The notes under the pieces were generated by a model that made no database searches, had not been told where the DNA came from, and saw only the letters and a list, made by a program, of their open reading frames with translations. This document shows, piece by piece, positions 36,546 through 45,578 of a stretch of 64,000 nucleotides of DNA. The DNA lies in the NCBI RefSeq assembly GCF_000698555.1, contig NZ_JFHE01000001.1, forward strand, positions 248,001-312,000. Reading direction: 5' to 3'. The first letter of the stretch is position 1; each line of letters starts with the position of its first letter. Source of the stretch: Caballeronia grimmiae. Lineage in GTDB: Bacteria; Pseudomonadota; Gammaproteobacteria; Burkholderiales; Burkholderiaceae. Position numbers and translations under genes: made by a program.

Positions 36546-38672
36546 CTACTCCCACATTCCCTTGAGCCGCGCGGCGATATCGATCTTCGCTTTCGCGGCC
36601 GCCGCGAGCCCTGCCGCCGTCGGCGCGGCGGCGACCGGCACGGGCGGCCATGCGGCGGCCTCGAAGTGCGGCATCAGATGCGGCGGAATGAAGCGCGTGC
36701 GCTGCGCCCACACGTGCCTGTCGCCGAGGTTCGTCTGGTTGTACACGTAGAACCGCTGCGGCGTGATGACGTGCAGGTCTTCCTTCGCCCGCGTCATCGC
36801 GACATACAGCAGGCGGCGCTCTTCGTCGAGTTCCTCTTCGCTGCCCGTGCCGAGATCGGACGGAATGCAACCGTCGACGCCATTGAGCACGAACACGTTG
36901 CGCCACTCCTGCCCCTTCGCCGAATGGATGGTCGAGAGAATCAGATAATCCTCGTCGATGAGCGGCACGCCCGATTCATCGCTTGTCGCGTCGGGCGGAT
37001 CGAGCGTCAGTTCGGTGAGAAAGCGCTCGCGCGTCGGATACGTCGACGCGATGCTTTCCATCTGCATCACATCGCCGATGCGGATGGCCGCGTCCTCGTG
37101 ATTGCGCTCGAGGTGCGGCTCGTACCATCGACGGATCATTTCGAACTCGGCGGGCCAGCCCGATTCCCGTCCGCAAAGCCTGGCCATCAGGGCGACGAAG
37201 CGCGGCCAGTCTTCGCTCGCGCGTGCGGGCGCGCTGAAGGCTGCGATGGCATCGGCTGCGCGCGCGTTCTGGGCGACGCCGTCCAGCAGGCGTCCCGCGA
37301 TCGCCGGCCCGACGCCCGGCAGCAGTTGCGCGACCCGGAAGCCCGCGACGCGGTCGCGCGGATTCTCGGCCCAGCGCAGCACCGCGAGCACGTCCTTCAC
37401 GTGCACCGAATCCAGAAACTTGAGCCCGCCGAACTTCACGAACGGGATGTTCTTGCGCGTCAACTCGATTTCGAGCGTCGCGCTGTGATGCGCCGCGCGG
37501 AACAGCACGGCCTGCGACTTGAGCTTCATGCCGCCCTCGCGCGCCTCCAGCACCTTTTCGACGACATAGCGCGCCTGATCGGCCTCGTCGGCGACGGAGA
37601 CGACGCGCGGCTTCTGCGCCGATGCCTTGTCGGTCCACAAGTCCTTCGTGTAGCGCTCGGCGGCAAGCCCGATGACCGCGTTCGACGCTTCGAGAATGGG
37701 CTGCGTCGAGCGGTAATTGCGATCGAGCGTGACGGTCGCGGCGGGCGGATCGAAGTGCTGCGGGAAATCGAGGATATTGCGCACGGTTGCGCCGCGGAAC
37801 GAATAGATCGACTGCGCGTCGTCGCCGACGACGGTGAGGCCGCGCCCGTCCGGTTTCATCGCGAGAAGGATGCTTGCCTGCAAGCGATTGGTGTCCTGAT
37901 ACTCGTCGACCAGCACGTGATCGAAGCGGCTCGACAAATCGGCGGCAATCGCCGGCTCCGCCGCGAGATGCGACCAGTAGAGCAAGAGGTCGTCGTAATC
38001 GAGCACGCTTTGCGATTGCTTCGCGCTGACGTAGGCGGCAAACAGGCGCTTCAGATCGGCTTCCCACTCGCGGCACCACGGAAACGACTGGTCGAGCACC
38101 GTCGCGAGCGACGCGCCGGTGTTGACCACGCGTGAGTAGATCGCGAAGCACGTCGACTTGGCCGGGAAGCGCTTTTCCTTCGACGACAGCCCGAGTTCGT
38201 GCCGCACGAGGTTCATGAGATCGGCGGAATCTTCGCGGTCGTTGATGGTGAACGACGGCGCAAGCCCGACGATATCGGCGTAATCGCGCAGCAGCCGCGC
38301 GCCGACGCCGTGAAACGTGCCCGACCACGTGAGACCTTGCGCGATGGCGCTGCGGTTACCGAGCGCGTTCGTCGCGATGCGCGAGACGCGCCGCGTCATT
38401 TCGAGCGCCGCGCGGCGGGAAAACGTCAAGAGCAGAATGCGATGCGGGTCCGCGCCCTTCACGAGCAGATGCGCGACGCGATGCGCAAGCGTGTTGGTCT
38501 TGCCCGATCCCGCGCCCGCGATGACAAGCAGCGGCCCGCTGGTCCGGCCCGGTTCGTCCACGCCGAATTCGACGGCGCGGCGTTGCGCGTCGTTCAGTTT
38601 CGCGAGATACGCCGCTGCGGCCTGATCTTGCGTGCGGGATGGATCGGCGGCGGTGTCGGGAAGCGTGAGCAC
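36546..38672 (-). CDS. UvrD/Rep-family ATP-dependent DNA helicase
   Basis: 708 aa superfamily 1A helicase. Q-motif LNDAQRRAVE, Walker A AGAGSGKTN, motif II VDEYQDTN, motif III VGDDAQSIYSFRGA, motif IV/V LDRNYRSTQ and later STIHSAKGQEWRNVFVLNGV, motif VI YVAMTRAKEDL. Shorter C-terminus than UvrD and no Tudor-like tail. GTG 38672 is proposed as start: the longer frame to ATG 38735 would begin inside the -35 box of a promoter whose -10 lies at 38708-38713. A LexA-type box overlaps that -10, so SOS control is likely. Confidence 0.88.
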   Translation of the reverse strand: MLTLPDTAADPSRTQDQAAAAYLAKLNDAQRRAVEFGVDEPGRTSGPLLVIAGAGSGKTNTLAHRVAHLLVKGADPHRILLLTFSRRAALEMTRRVSRIATNALGNRSAIAQGLTWSGTFHGVGARLLRDYADIVGLAPSFTINDREDSADLMNLVRHELGLSSKEKRFPAKSTCFAIYSRVVNTGASLATVLDQSFPWCREWEADLKRLFAAYVSAKQSQSVLDYDDLLLYWSHLAAEPAIAADLSSRFDHVLVDEYQDTNRLQASILLAMKPDGRGLTVVGDDAQSIYSFRGATVRNILDFPQHFDPPAATVTLDRNYRSTQPILEASNAVIGLAAERYTKDLWTDKASAQKPRVVSVADEADQARYVVEKVLEAREGGMKLKSQAVLFRAAHHSATLEIELTRKNIPFVKFGGLKFLDSVHVKDVLAVLRWAENPRDRVAGFRVAQLLPGVGPAIAGRLLDGVAQNARAADAIAAFSAPARASEDWPRFVALMARLCGRESGWPAEFEMIRRWYEPHLERNHEDAAIRIGDVMQMESIASTYPTRERFLTELTLDPPDATSDESGVPLIDEDYLILSTIHSAKGQEWRNVFVLNGVDGCIPSDLGTGSEEELDEERRLLYVAMTRAKEDLHVITPQRFYVYNQTNLGDRHVWAQRTRFIPPHLMPHFEAAAWPPVPVAAAPTAAGLAAAAKAKIDIAARLKGMWE

Positions 38673-38706
38673 GAGGACTTGAGCGGCGGATAGAAGTGAC
38701 GCGACA

Positions 38707-38722
38707 CTGTATATCCATACAA
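38707..38722 (-). promoter_or_regulatory. LexA (SOS) box before the UvrD-like helicase
   Basis: Plus-strand CTGTATATCCATACAA: CTGT-N8-ACAA, one base from the CTGT-N8-ACAG consensus, with the favoured TATAT interior. It overlaps the -10 of the promoter at 38708-38735 and lies 35 bases before the proposed GTG start. Confidence 0.72.
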
Positions 38723-38735
38723 CCCGCGCGTGCAA
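38708..38735 (-). promoter_or_regulatory. Promoter of the UvrD-like helicase
   Basis: Minus strand -35 TTGCAC (38735-38730), 16-base spacer, -10 TATACA (38713-38708), covered by a LexA-type box. Confidence 0.65.
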
Positions 38736-38766
38736 GTCTTTGTCGACGCTAGCCTTTTGGCCCTAA

Positions 38767-38800
38767 AACGACAACGGCCCGCGCGAAAGGCGCGGGCCGT
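38767..38800 (-). terminator. Terminator of the 85-aa Lys/Ala-rich gene
   Basis: 11-bp stem ACGGCCCGCGC / GCGCGGGCCGT (38774-38800) with a GAAAG-type loop, followed on the minus strand by TGTCGTTTT. T run is imperfect. Confidence 0.65.
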
Positions 38801-38819
38801 ATCGACGGAAGAAGATGCC

Positions 38820-39077
38820 CTAGTCGGCTTTCTTCGCGTTCTTCAGCTTAGCATCGGCTGCGGCTTCGTTCGCTTCCGATTGCGACTCCGTCTTCTTCTT
38901 GTCGGCCTTCGCCTGCGCGACGGCCGCGTCCTTGTCGGCTTCAGCCTGCTTCTTCGCGGCTTTCTTGTCGGCGTGCGTCATCGGCGCATCGCTCGTTTGC
39001 GCGATCGATACCGCGCTCACGCTCGTCAACGCGCCCGCGACGAGCGCCGCCAGCAGCGCATTCGTACGTCTTGTCAT
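38820..39077 (-). CDS. Small exported Lys/Ala-rich protein
   Basis: 85 aa. Signal peptide at residues 1-26 (cleavage near SIAQ|TSD), then an almost pure Ala/Lys/Asp/Glu helix with repeated KADKK-like units. No cysteine and no known motif. Similar in composition to the following gene at 39144, which is probably a relative. A strong terminator follows. Likely a periplasmic, highly soluble protein; function unknown. Confidence 0.78.
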   Translation of the reverse strand: MTRRTNALLAALVAGALTSVSAVSIAQTSDAPMTHADKKAAKKQAEADKDAAVAQAKADKKKTESQSEANEAAADAKLKNAKKAD

Positions 39078-39143
39078 GGTGTTCTCCCGGTGTGGTTACG
39101 GAACGCCGCGCGACGCCCTATTGCGGGCGTCGGGGCGACCTGT

Positions 39144-39536
39144 TTAGTGCTGTTCGCCCTGGTCCTTCGGCGTGCGGTCGGCCGCGGCATTCAGATCGTC
39201 CTTGGCGGCCTGCTTGTCGGCCTTCTTGTTGATCTTCGCGTTGCGCACTTCCTGCTTGTATTGCGCCTTCGCTTCCTTGTCCGCGGCCTTCAACTCGGCC
39301 TTCGACGCCTTCTTCGACGCGCGGTATTCCGCGTTCGCCTGCGCGTCGGCGTTGCGCTTCTGCACCAGCGGATCGGTCGGTGCCGGCGCGACAAGGTTCT
39401 GCGGCGGCGGCGCGAGTTGCGCCTGAGTGTCCGCGCCCGGTGCGGGCTGCATCGGCTGGGCGGTTTGCGCTTGCGCGCCGGTGGCTGCGAGGGCGGCGAA
39501 TGCGGTGCCGATCATCAAAATTCGAGCCTTAGTCAT
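39144..39536 (-). CDS. Exported Lys/Ala-rich protein, probable relative of the 85-aa neighbour
   Basis: 130 aa. Signal peptide to about residue 24 (ALAATGAQAQ), a Pro/Gln/Ala-rich linker to ~60, then a Lys/Ala helix (SKKASKAELKAADKEAKAQY) with the same composition as the 85-aa neighbour. Same strand, 66 bases upstream of it. Could bind acidic cell-wall polymers or RNA, but this is a guess; no function assigned. Confidence 0.78.
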   Translation of the reverse strand: MTKARILMIGTAFAALAATGAQAQTAQPMQPAPGADTQAQLAPPPQNLVAPAPTDPLVQKRNADAQANAEYRASKKASKAELKAADKEAKAQYKQEVRNAKINKKADKQAAKDDLNAAADRTPKDQGEQH

Positions 39537-39845
39537 GAGCTAGTCCTCTTTTTAGTGGCGCCGGCGGCTTGGCGCTTTGAAAGCGCTGTGCGCGACGCGT
39601 TGGCGTTTAGAAGATGACCGAAGCTGCATCGATCAAACTAACAGACCCGGCGATTGGCGATGGAGTTTCGCGGAATCAGTCACTGTTACCGTCCGTTTCA
39701 CTTGGCTACATTTGCCGCCGAGTTCGCCGACGATGGGCCACAAAGCGTTTTGCGTCCGATCGTTCGCGGTCGACGTTGACAGAGCACGAGGCGTACCCGA
39801 TGCCTTATGATGGCTTCCTTCGCACCTTCCACTCTTCCGCCCGCC
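39537..39845. other. Divergent intergenic region, nothing recognised
   Basis: 309 bases between the Lys/Ala-rich gene and the S4 protein. Two plus-strand open frames here are short and unlike any family. No promoter, palindrome or RNA structure stood out. Confidence 0.5.
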
Positions 39846-40067
39846 ATGCCGCAGCTCCAGTTCACCCTCACGGGCGATCACGTCGAACTCCACAACCTGC
39901 TCAAGCTGATGGGCCTTGCCGATAGCGGCGGCGCCGCGAAGGCGCGCGTCGCCATGGGCGATGTCACCGTCGACGGCAAAGTGGAACTGCGCAAGACGTG
40001 CAAGATCCGCGCGGGCCAGGTCGTGATGATCGACGGCCAGAAGATCCGCGTGCGCGCGCCTGCCTGA
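39846..40067 (+). CDS. S4-domain RNA-binding protein (YbcJ-like)
   Basis: 73 aa, essentially one S4 domain: HVELHNLLKLMGLADSGGAA then AKARVAMGDVTVDGKVELRK and the VVMIDGQKIRV strand. Homologous small S4 proteins bind RNA; their exact role is unclear. ATG 39846 begins the domain; an upstream in-frame ATG at 39807 would add 13 unrelated residues. Confidence 0.88.
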   Translation: MPQLQFTLTGDHVELHNLLKLMGLADSGGAAKARVAMGDVTVDGKVELRKTCKIRAGQVVMIDGQKIRVRAPA

Positions 40068-40263
40068 TCCGTCGCGTCGTGTTTGCGCCGGCGCGCCGCC
40101 GGATTGCCAAAACCCGGCCATAACGGAGCGCGGCATCGACATGCCGTGCGCGAGGCAATAAGCTAGTCGTCTTTCGTTCTGGTTTCAGCGTCGGCCCTTT
40201 GCGCTGTTCACCGCCTGACCGCGCGTTTGCGTCGCGGCCAGTTCCGTTCCGTTTCCTTCGACC

Positions 40264-41697
40264 ATGCCATCGCACACCACGCGCGCCACGAACCCGTATC
40301 AGGGACCGCCGACGCTGTCCCGCCATGCCGTCGACACGGCGCGCCTCGCCGCGCCGCTCGCCATCGCGCAGCTTTCTCAAATGGCGATGGGCGTCACCGA
40401 CACCATTCTCCTCGGCTCGCTCGGCCCCGACGCGCTCGCTGCGGGCGGGCTCGGCGCGAACCTGTTCTTCGTCGTCGTGACGCTGCTGCAAGGCGTGCTG
40501 ACGTCGGTGAGCGTGTCGGTGGCGCATGCGCGCGGCGCGAACGCGGAAGACCGCGTGCCTCGCATCTACTGGACGGGGCTGCTGCTTTCCGTGCTGCTCG
40601 CCGTGCCCGCGTTCGCGCTGTTGAGCTACGCCGAGGAAATCCTGCTCGCGTTCCACGAACCGGCGACGCTCGCGCGCAACGTCGGGGAATATTGCGCGAT
40701 GCTGCGCTGGGGAACGCCGGGCAGCCTGATCGGCATCGGGATGATGCGCGCATTTCTGCCGGCGATCGGTGCGGCGAAGCGGCTTCTGTGGGTATCGATC
40801 GGCGGCGTGTTCGTCAACGGCTTTCTCAACTACGGGTTGATTCACGGCGCGTACGGTCTGCCGCGCGAAGGCTTTGTCGGCTCGGCGGCGGCGACGACCA
40901 TCACCGTCTGGTTGACGGCGTTCGCTCTCGTGGCGCTCCTGCATCTGCGGCCGCGCTATCGGCATTTCGTGCTGGCCGCGCGTCCGCATCTGCCGCTTCT
41001 CGGCGAACTGTTCGGCATCGGCTGGCCGGTGGCGATCACCTATGGCGTCGAATCGACGCTCTTTCTCGCGACCGGCATGATGGTCGGCCTGCTCGGCGAA
41101 TCGCCGCTCGCCGCGCATCAGATCGCGCTCAACGTGGCGTCGGTGGCGTTCATGGTGCCGCTCGCGATCGGACAGGCGGCGAACGTGCGCGTCGGCTACT
41201 GGATCGGCGCGGGCGTGCCGGTGGCGGCGCGTCACGCGGGCTTCGTCGCGCTGGCGCTCGGCGTCGGATTCATGATGTGCTCGGGCCTCGTGCTGATCGT
41301 CGCGCCGCACGCGATCGTCGGGCTGTATCTGCATCTGGACGATCCCGCCAACGCGCGTACCGTGTCGCTCGCGGCGTCGCTGCTGGGCGTGGCGGCGGTG
41401 TTTCAGATCGTCGACGGGATGCAGACGGTCGGCTCCGGCTGTCTGCGCGGACTCAAGGACACGCGCGTGCCGATGCTCGCGGCCGCGTTCGGTTACTGGG
41501 GCGTGGGTTTCCCGACGGGCTATGTGCTCGCGTTTCACTGCGGGCTGGGCGCGAAGGGATTGTGGTGGGGCCTCGCGGCAGGGCTCGCGAGCGTGGCCGT
41601 GTTGATGACGCTGCGGTTTCATCGCATCAGCAAGCGGCTCGTCGATGCGAGTCTCAGGTCCGATGGCGTCGAGACGGCGCCGCGTCGCGCGGCTTAG
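40264..41697 (+). CDS. MATE family efflux transporter (NorM-like)
   Basis: 477 aa with 12 hydrophobic segments in two six-helix halves; LAQLSQMAMGVTDTILLGSL-like start and the second half beginning around residue 250. MATE transporters export cationic drugs using Na+ or H+. Position near the predicted sRNA and a terminator marks the end of its transcription unit. ATG 40264 is the first start that precedes the domain. Confidence 0.92.
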   Translation: MPSHTTRATNPYQGPPTLSRHAVDTARLAAPLAIAQLSQMAMGVTDTILLGSLGPDALAAGGLGANLFFVVVTLLQGVLTSVSVSVAHARGANAEDRVPRIYWTGLLLSVLLAVPAFALLSYAEEILLAFHEPATLARNVGEYCAMLRWGTPGSLIGIGMMRAFLPAIGAAKRLLWVSIGGVFVNGFLNYGLIHGAYGLPREGFVGSAAATTITVWLTAFALVALLHLRPRYRHFVLAARPHLPLLGELFGIGWPVAITYGVESTLFLATGMMVGLLGESPLAAHQIALNVASVAFMVPLAIGQAANVRVGYWIGAGVPVAARHAGFVALALGVGFMMCSGLVLIVAPHAIVGLYLHLDDPANARTVSLAASLLGVAAVFQIVDGMQTVGSGCLRGLKDTRVPMLAAAFGYWGVGFPTGYVLAFHCGLGAKGLWWGLAAGLASVAVLMTLRFHRISKRLVDASLRSDGVETAPRRAA

Positions 41698-41738
41698 GTT
41701 TGCGGTCGCCACCGCATATGCAAAGCAGGAATGCTTGG

Positions 41739-41767
41739 TTGGGGCGCGCGGGCGTCGTCGTTAAGAT
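41739..41767 (+). promoter_or_regulatory. Promoter of the predicted small RNA
   Basis: -35 TTGGGG (41739-41744), exactly 17-base spacer, -10 TAAGAT (41762-41767). Predicted start near 41774. Confidence 0.6.
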
Positions 41768-41773
41768 GAACGC

Positions 41774-41836
41774 GTCTCCTCCTTGAGACTCCAGTAACAG
41801 GGGTTATAGGCCCGCTCTGCCGAGCGGGCTTTTTTT
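41774..41836 (+). ncRNA. Predicted small RNA with anti-Shine-Dalgarno hairpin loop
   Basis: About 63 nt. Begins with a hairpin GTCTC-CTCCTT-GAGAC (41774-41789), whose six-base loop CUCCUU is complementary to a Shine-Dalgarno sequence. A short single-stranded region follows, then the terminator hairpin GCCCGCTC-TGCC-GAGCGGGC and a T run (41810-41836). It has its own promoter at 41739-41767 in the gap after the MATE gene. Overall layout (two hairpins, exposed CUCC) resembles anti-SD sRNA families such as the Cuckoo RNAs and double-hairpin sRNAs reported in Burkholderia. Not verified by expression. Confidence 0.62.
41810..41836 (+). terminator. Intrinsic terminator after the MATE gene / end of predicted sRNA
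   Basis: Eight-bp stem GCCCGCTC (41810-41817), loop TGCC, GAGCGGGC (41822-41829), seven T residues. Confidence 0.92.
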
Positions 41837-41961
41837 CGTCTTTTCACTGGGATGACGCTTGCGAAAGAAGCTTCAAGGTCGGCTGCCGTCAACGACGCTG
41901 GCGACTGGCAGCAAGAGATTGAAAACGTCGATGAAACCGCCCGCTGCGTTCAATGCACCTT

Positions 41962-42335
41962 TCAGTGCGAGCCGACAATCGAACGCAATTCCTCGATGTT
42001 CAACACGTCGATCCTGCGATAGGGCGTTTCGATCAGTCCCGCATCCCTGAACCGCCTCAAGGCTGCGGCGACGGCCTCGCGCGTGACGCCGGGCGAATCC
42101 GCGATGTCGCCTGGCGCGCGCCAACCGATTGCTTGCCCTCGTTCTCATCCGCTTGCGCCAGCAGGATCGGGCGACGCGTTGCGGCACCGAGAAACGCGAT
42201 GCGCTGTCGAGCTTGTCCGCCGCCCGTCCGAGCACGTCGTCCTTGCAGCGGCCAGGCGCGCACATGAGGCCAAAGTCGAAGTGATGCCGGAATTGGGCGG
42301 CGGTTCGTCGACGGACGTCCGCCAAGCTGCTTCTC
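41962..42335 (-). pseudogene. Decayed Crp/Fnr-type transcription factor, C-terminal part
   Basis: Minus-strand fragments of a Crp-like helix-turn-helix domain lie in three frames. Segments DKLDSASRFSVPQRVAR, then ILLAQADENEGKQ, then RAPGDIADSPGVTREAVAAA with LRRFRDAGLIETPYRRIDVL continue into NIEELRSIVGSH and a TGA at 41962-41964. The order and content match the 'R.A..LL.LA..../DIA...G.TREAV...L..F...GLIE' pattern of the Crp C-terminal domain. Two frameshifts separate the pieces, near 42165 and 42120, and the N-terminal cyclic-nucleotide-type domain is mostly missing. Sequencing error is possible but two shifts make decay more likely. Confidence 0.7.
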
Positions 42336-42442
42336 CTGAGGCGATTTCTCACGCGCACACTTCTTGCTCCGCTACCATGACACCACCAACGCGCTCGCAA
42401 CCAGCCGAGCCGCCTCTAAACAATCAAAAGAGAGGACGCTAA

Positions 42443-44119
42443 GTGTCGGAAAGCCGGGGAATGTCGAAAGCCGCATCAGAAGCGGCGCACGTTAAAACGC
42501 GAAATACACGGGCAAAATCCATCGCAGCGTTAGCCGCGCTCGCCCTTACTGCCACTCTCAACGCCTGTGCGACCCGCCCGCCCGCGACCGCTTTCGATCG
42601 TCCGCAGACGCACGCGCTGGCCGCAACCGCAGCGACGCCGCTGGCCAACGCCCTGACGCCGCTCGAAAAGCAGCACCCGGGCGAATCCGCCGTGCGCCTC
42701 CTGCCGACCGGCACCGATGCGCTGCAGGCCCGCGTCGCGCTCGCCCGCGCAGCGTCGAAAACCCTCGACATGCAGTACTACATCGCCGAGGAAGACAACA
42801 CCGGGAAGCTGTTGCTGGGCGCCGCGCTTCATGCCGCCGATCGCGGCGTGCGCGTGCGTATGCTCGTCGACGATCTGAACTTCAAGGATATCGACCGCAT
42901 CATGGCGGCGCTCGATTCGCATCACAACATCGAGATCCGCGTCTTCAATCCGTATGGCAGCGCGCAGCGGAGCTTCTCCGAGCGCACGCGCAACTTCTTC
43001 ACGAACCTCGATCACTTCACGCGCCGCATGCACAACAAGGCGATGATCGCGGACAACCAGATCGCCATCGTCGGCGGGCGAAATCTCGGCGACGAATACT
43101 TCAGCGCCAGTCCGACGCTGCAGTTCCGCGACCTCGACGCGTTCGTCGCCGGCCCCGTCACGCAGCAGATATCCGCGAGCTTCGACGATTACTGGAACAG
43201 CACGGTCTCGTATCCGCTGCGCGTGCTGAACAAGCAAAAATTCGATCCCGCCGATCTCGACAAGACGCGCGAAGAGCTCCGCGCACACTGGCGCGCCAAT
43301 GCCGATCCGCTCAACGCCAAACCGCTCAACGCGACGCCGCTCGACCAGCAGATCGCACGCGAGCAGATGGGCCTTTTCTGGGCGCCGACTGAATTTCATG
43401 TCGATTCGCCGTCGAAGATCGAGCATCCCAGTGACGACTACAAAAGCCCGCCGCTGACGCGCCTTGCCGATCTGCTCAAGAACGCGCAGAAGGAGTTTCT
43501 GATCCTGTCGCCGTACTTCGTGCCGCACGACGCCGGCGTGAAGGCGCTCGGCGATCTCACGCGGCGGCACGTCCGCGTCGCGGTACTGACCAACTCGCTC
43601 GCCGCCACCGACGCCGTCGCGGTGCAGGCCGGCTACGCGCCGTATCGCGTTCCGCTGCTGCAAAACGGCGTTGAACTATACGAATTCAAGCCGATGCAGG
43701 CCGAAGGCGAAGGCCGGCCGACCGCCGGACTATTCGGATCGAAGTCGCGCGCGAGCCTGCACGCGAAGGCGTATGTGATCGATCGGAGTATCCTCGTGAT
43801 CGGTTCGATGAATCTCGATCCGCGCTCGGCGCAGCTCAACACCGAACTGGCGCTCGTGATTCACATCAAGCCAATCGCCGAAGAAGCCGCCGGCCTGTTC
43901 GACCGCGGAATCTCGCCGCAAGCGAGCTATCGCGTCGAACTCGCGAGCGCGGCGGTGATGGCGGAACTGCGCCGCACGGGCTCGCCGCAATCTGGCCTCG
44001 TGTGGACGACGCAAGAAGACACCGGGACGGTCACCTATTACTACGATCCGGAGGCCGGCCTGTATCGCAATTTGATGACGGGCCTCTTCATGATGCTGCC
44101 CGTCGACAAGCAGCTTTGA
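42443..44119 (+). CDS. Phospholipase D-family lipoprotein, cardiolipin synthase C-like
   Basis: 558 aa. Two HKD motifs: [18 protein letters not shown] (near residues 194-211) and [19 protein letters not shown] (near 437-455), the PLD fold. An N-terminal hydrophobic helix ends in LNAC, a possible lipobox. Start GTG 42443 has AGAGGA six bases upstream; ATG 42461 is an alternative. The layout fits ClsC/YmdC cardiolipin synthases, which make cardiolipin from phosphatidylglycerol and phosphatidylethanolamine. Confidence 0.88.
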   Translation: MSESRGMSKAASEAAHVKTRNTRAKSIAALAALALTATLNACATRPPATAFDRPQTHALAATAATPLANALTPLEKQHPGESAVRLLPTGTDALQARVALARAASKTLDMQYYIAEEDNTGKLLLGAALHAADRGVRVRMLVDDLNFKDIDRIMAALDSHHNIEIRVFNPYGSAQRSFSERTRNFFTNLDHFTRRMHNKAMIADNQIAIVGGRNLGDEYFSASPTLQFRDLDAFVAGPVTQQISASFDDYWNSTVSYPLRVLNKQKFDPADLDKTREELRAHWRANADPLNAKPLNATPLDQQIAREQMGLFWAPTEFHVDSPSKIEHPSDDYKSPPLTRLADLLKNAQKEFLILSPYFVPHDAGVKALGDLTRRHVRVAVLTNSLAATDAVAVQAGYAPYRVPLLQNGVELYEFKPMQAEGEGRPTAGLFGSKSRASLHAKAYVIDRSILVIGSMNLDPRSAQLNTELALVIHIKPIAEEAAGLFDRGISPQASYRVELASAAVMAELRRTGSPQSGLVWTTQEDTGTVTYYYDPEAGLYRNLMTGLFMMLPVDKQL

Positions 44120-44144
44120 TCAACCTCTTTCGGAAATTCAGGCC

Positions 44145-45551
44145 ATGACACAGAACGCGCAGGGCGATGTACGCATGGAGAAGGACACGTTCGGCGAGAT
44201 CGCCGTGCCGAACGACAAGCTATGGGGCGCGCAGACGCAGCGCTCCTTGCAGAACTTCAAGATTTCGACGGAGAAGCAGTCGCCCGAGCTGATCACGGCG
44301 CTCGCGATCGTCAAGCGCGCCGCCGCCGAAGTGAACGCGGAACTCAAGCAGCTCGACGCCAAAAAGGCCCAGGCGATCATGCAGGCTGCCGACGAGATCA
44401 TCGACGGCAAGCATCCCGACGAATTTCCGCTCGCGGTCTGGCAGACGGGTTCCGGCACGCAGACCAACATGAATCTGAACGAGGTGATCGCCAATCGCGC
44501 GAGCGAGATTCTCGGCGGGCCGCGCGGCGAAGAACGCCTCGTGCATCCGAACGACGACGTGAACCGCGGCCAGTCATCGAACGACGTGTTCCCGACCGCG
44601 ATGCACGTCGCCGCCGCTTACGGGATCGTCAAGCATCTGGTGCCGTCGCTGAAAACGCTGCGCGATACGCTCGACAAGAAGTCGAAGCAGTTCGCCCATA
44701 TCGTGAAAATCGGCCGCACGCACTTGCAGGACGCGACGCCGCTCACGCTCGGGCAGGAGTTCTCCGGTTATGTCGCGCAACTGGATCAGGGCGTCCGTCA
44801 CGTCGAAGCGACGCTGCCGCATCTCTACCAGCTCGCGCAGGGCGGCACGGCGGTCGGCACGGGCCTGAACGCGCATCCCGAATTCGCCGTGAAAGTCGCG
44901 CAGGCGATTTCCAAGCTCACGGGCCTGCCCTTCGAGACCGCGCCCAACAAGTTCGAAGTGATGGCCGCCGCCGATGCGCTCGTCGCCGCGCACGGCGCAT
45001 TGAAAACCGTCGCCGCGAGCCTGATGAAGATCGCCAACGATATCCGCTGGCTCGCGAGCGGGCCGCGCTGCGGGCTTGGCGAATTGTCGATTCCGGAAAA
45101 CGAGCCGGGCAGTTCCATCATGCCGGGCAAGGTCAACCCGACGCAGTCCGAAGCCGTGACGATGCTCTGCTGTCAGGTTTTCGGCAACGACGTGGCGGTG
45201 AACATCGGCGGGGCGAGCGGCAATTTCGAGCTGAACGTGTTCCGCCCGATGATCGCGCACAACGTACTGCAGTCGGTACGCCTGCTCGCGGACGGCGCGC
45301 GGAGCTTCAACGACAACTGCGCTGTGGGCATCGAGGCGAACGAGTCGCGCATCGAAAGCCTGCTGAACGAATCGCTGATGCTGGTGACGGCGCTCAATCC
45401 GCACATCGGCTACGACAAGGCCGCGCAGATCGCGAAGAAAGCGCACAAGGAAGGCACGACACTGAAAGCCGCCGCGCTCGCGCTCGGGTATGTGACCGAG
45501 CAGCAGTTCAACGAGTGGGTGAAGCCGCAGGACATGGTCGGCAGCAAGTAA
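44145..45551 (+). CDS. fumC: Class II fumarate hydratase
   Basis: 468 aa. Interconverts fumarate and malate in the TCA cycle without a metal centre. Signature [11 protein letters not shown] near residue 324 and the catalytic-region [16 protein letters not shown] are present, plus [13 protein letters not shown] near 105. Starts 25 bases after the phospholipase gene; an in-frame ATG at 44175 would give the shorter MEKDTFGEI start common in this family. Converges on the thioesterase gene. Confidence 0.97.
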   Translation: MTQNAQGDVRMEKDTFGEIAVPNDKLWGAQTQRSLQNFKISTEKQSPELITALAIVKRAAAEVNAELKQLDAKKAQAIMQAADEIIDGKHPDEFPLAVWQTGSGTQTNMNLNEVIANRASEILGGPRGEERLVHPNDDVNRGQSSNDVFPTAMHVAAAYGIVKHLVPSLKTLRDTLDKKSKQFAHIVKIGRTHLQDATPLTLGQEFSGYVAQLDQGVRHVEATLPHLYQLAQGGTAVGTGLNAHPEFAVKVAQAISKLTGLPFETAPNKFEVMAAADALVAAHGALKTVAASLMKIANDIRWLASGPRCGLGELSIPENEPGSSIMPGKVNPTQSEAVTMLCCQVFGNDVAVNIGGASGNFELNVFRPMIAHNVLQSVRLLADGARSFNDNCAVGIEANESRIESLLNESLMLVTALNPHIGYDKAAQIAKKAHKEGTTLKAAALALGYVTEQQFNEWVKPQDMVGSK

Positions 45552-45578
45552 GCGGCTTCCTGCGCGAAAGAGCGGCCC

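Noticed and set aside
40227..41786. 519-codon plus-strand frame overlapping the MATE transporter gene.
   Set aside because: Off-frame, Arg/Ala-rich shadow of the MATE gene, which has clear membrane-segment structure in its own frame.
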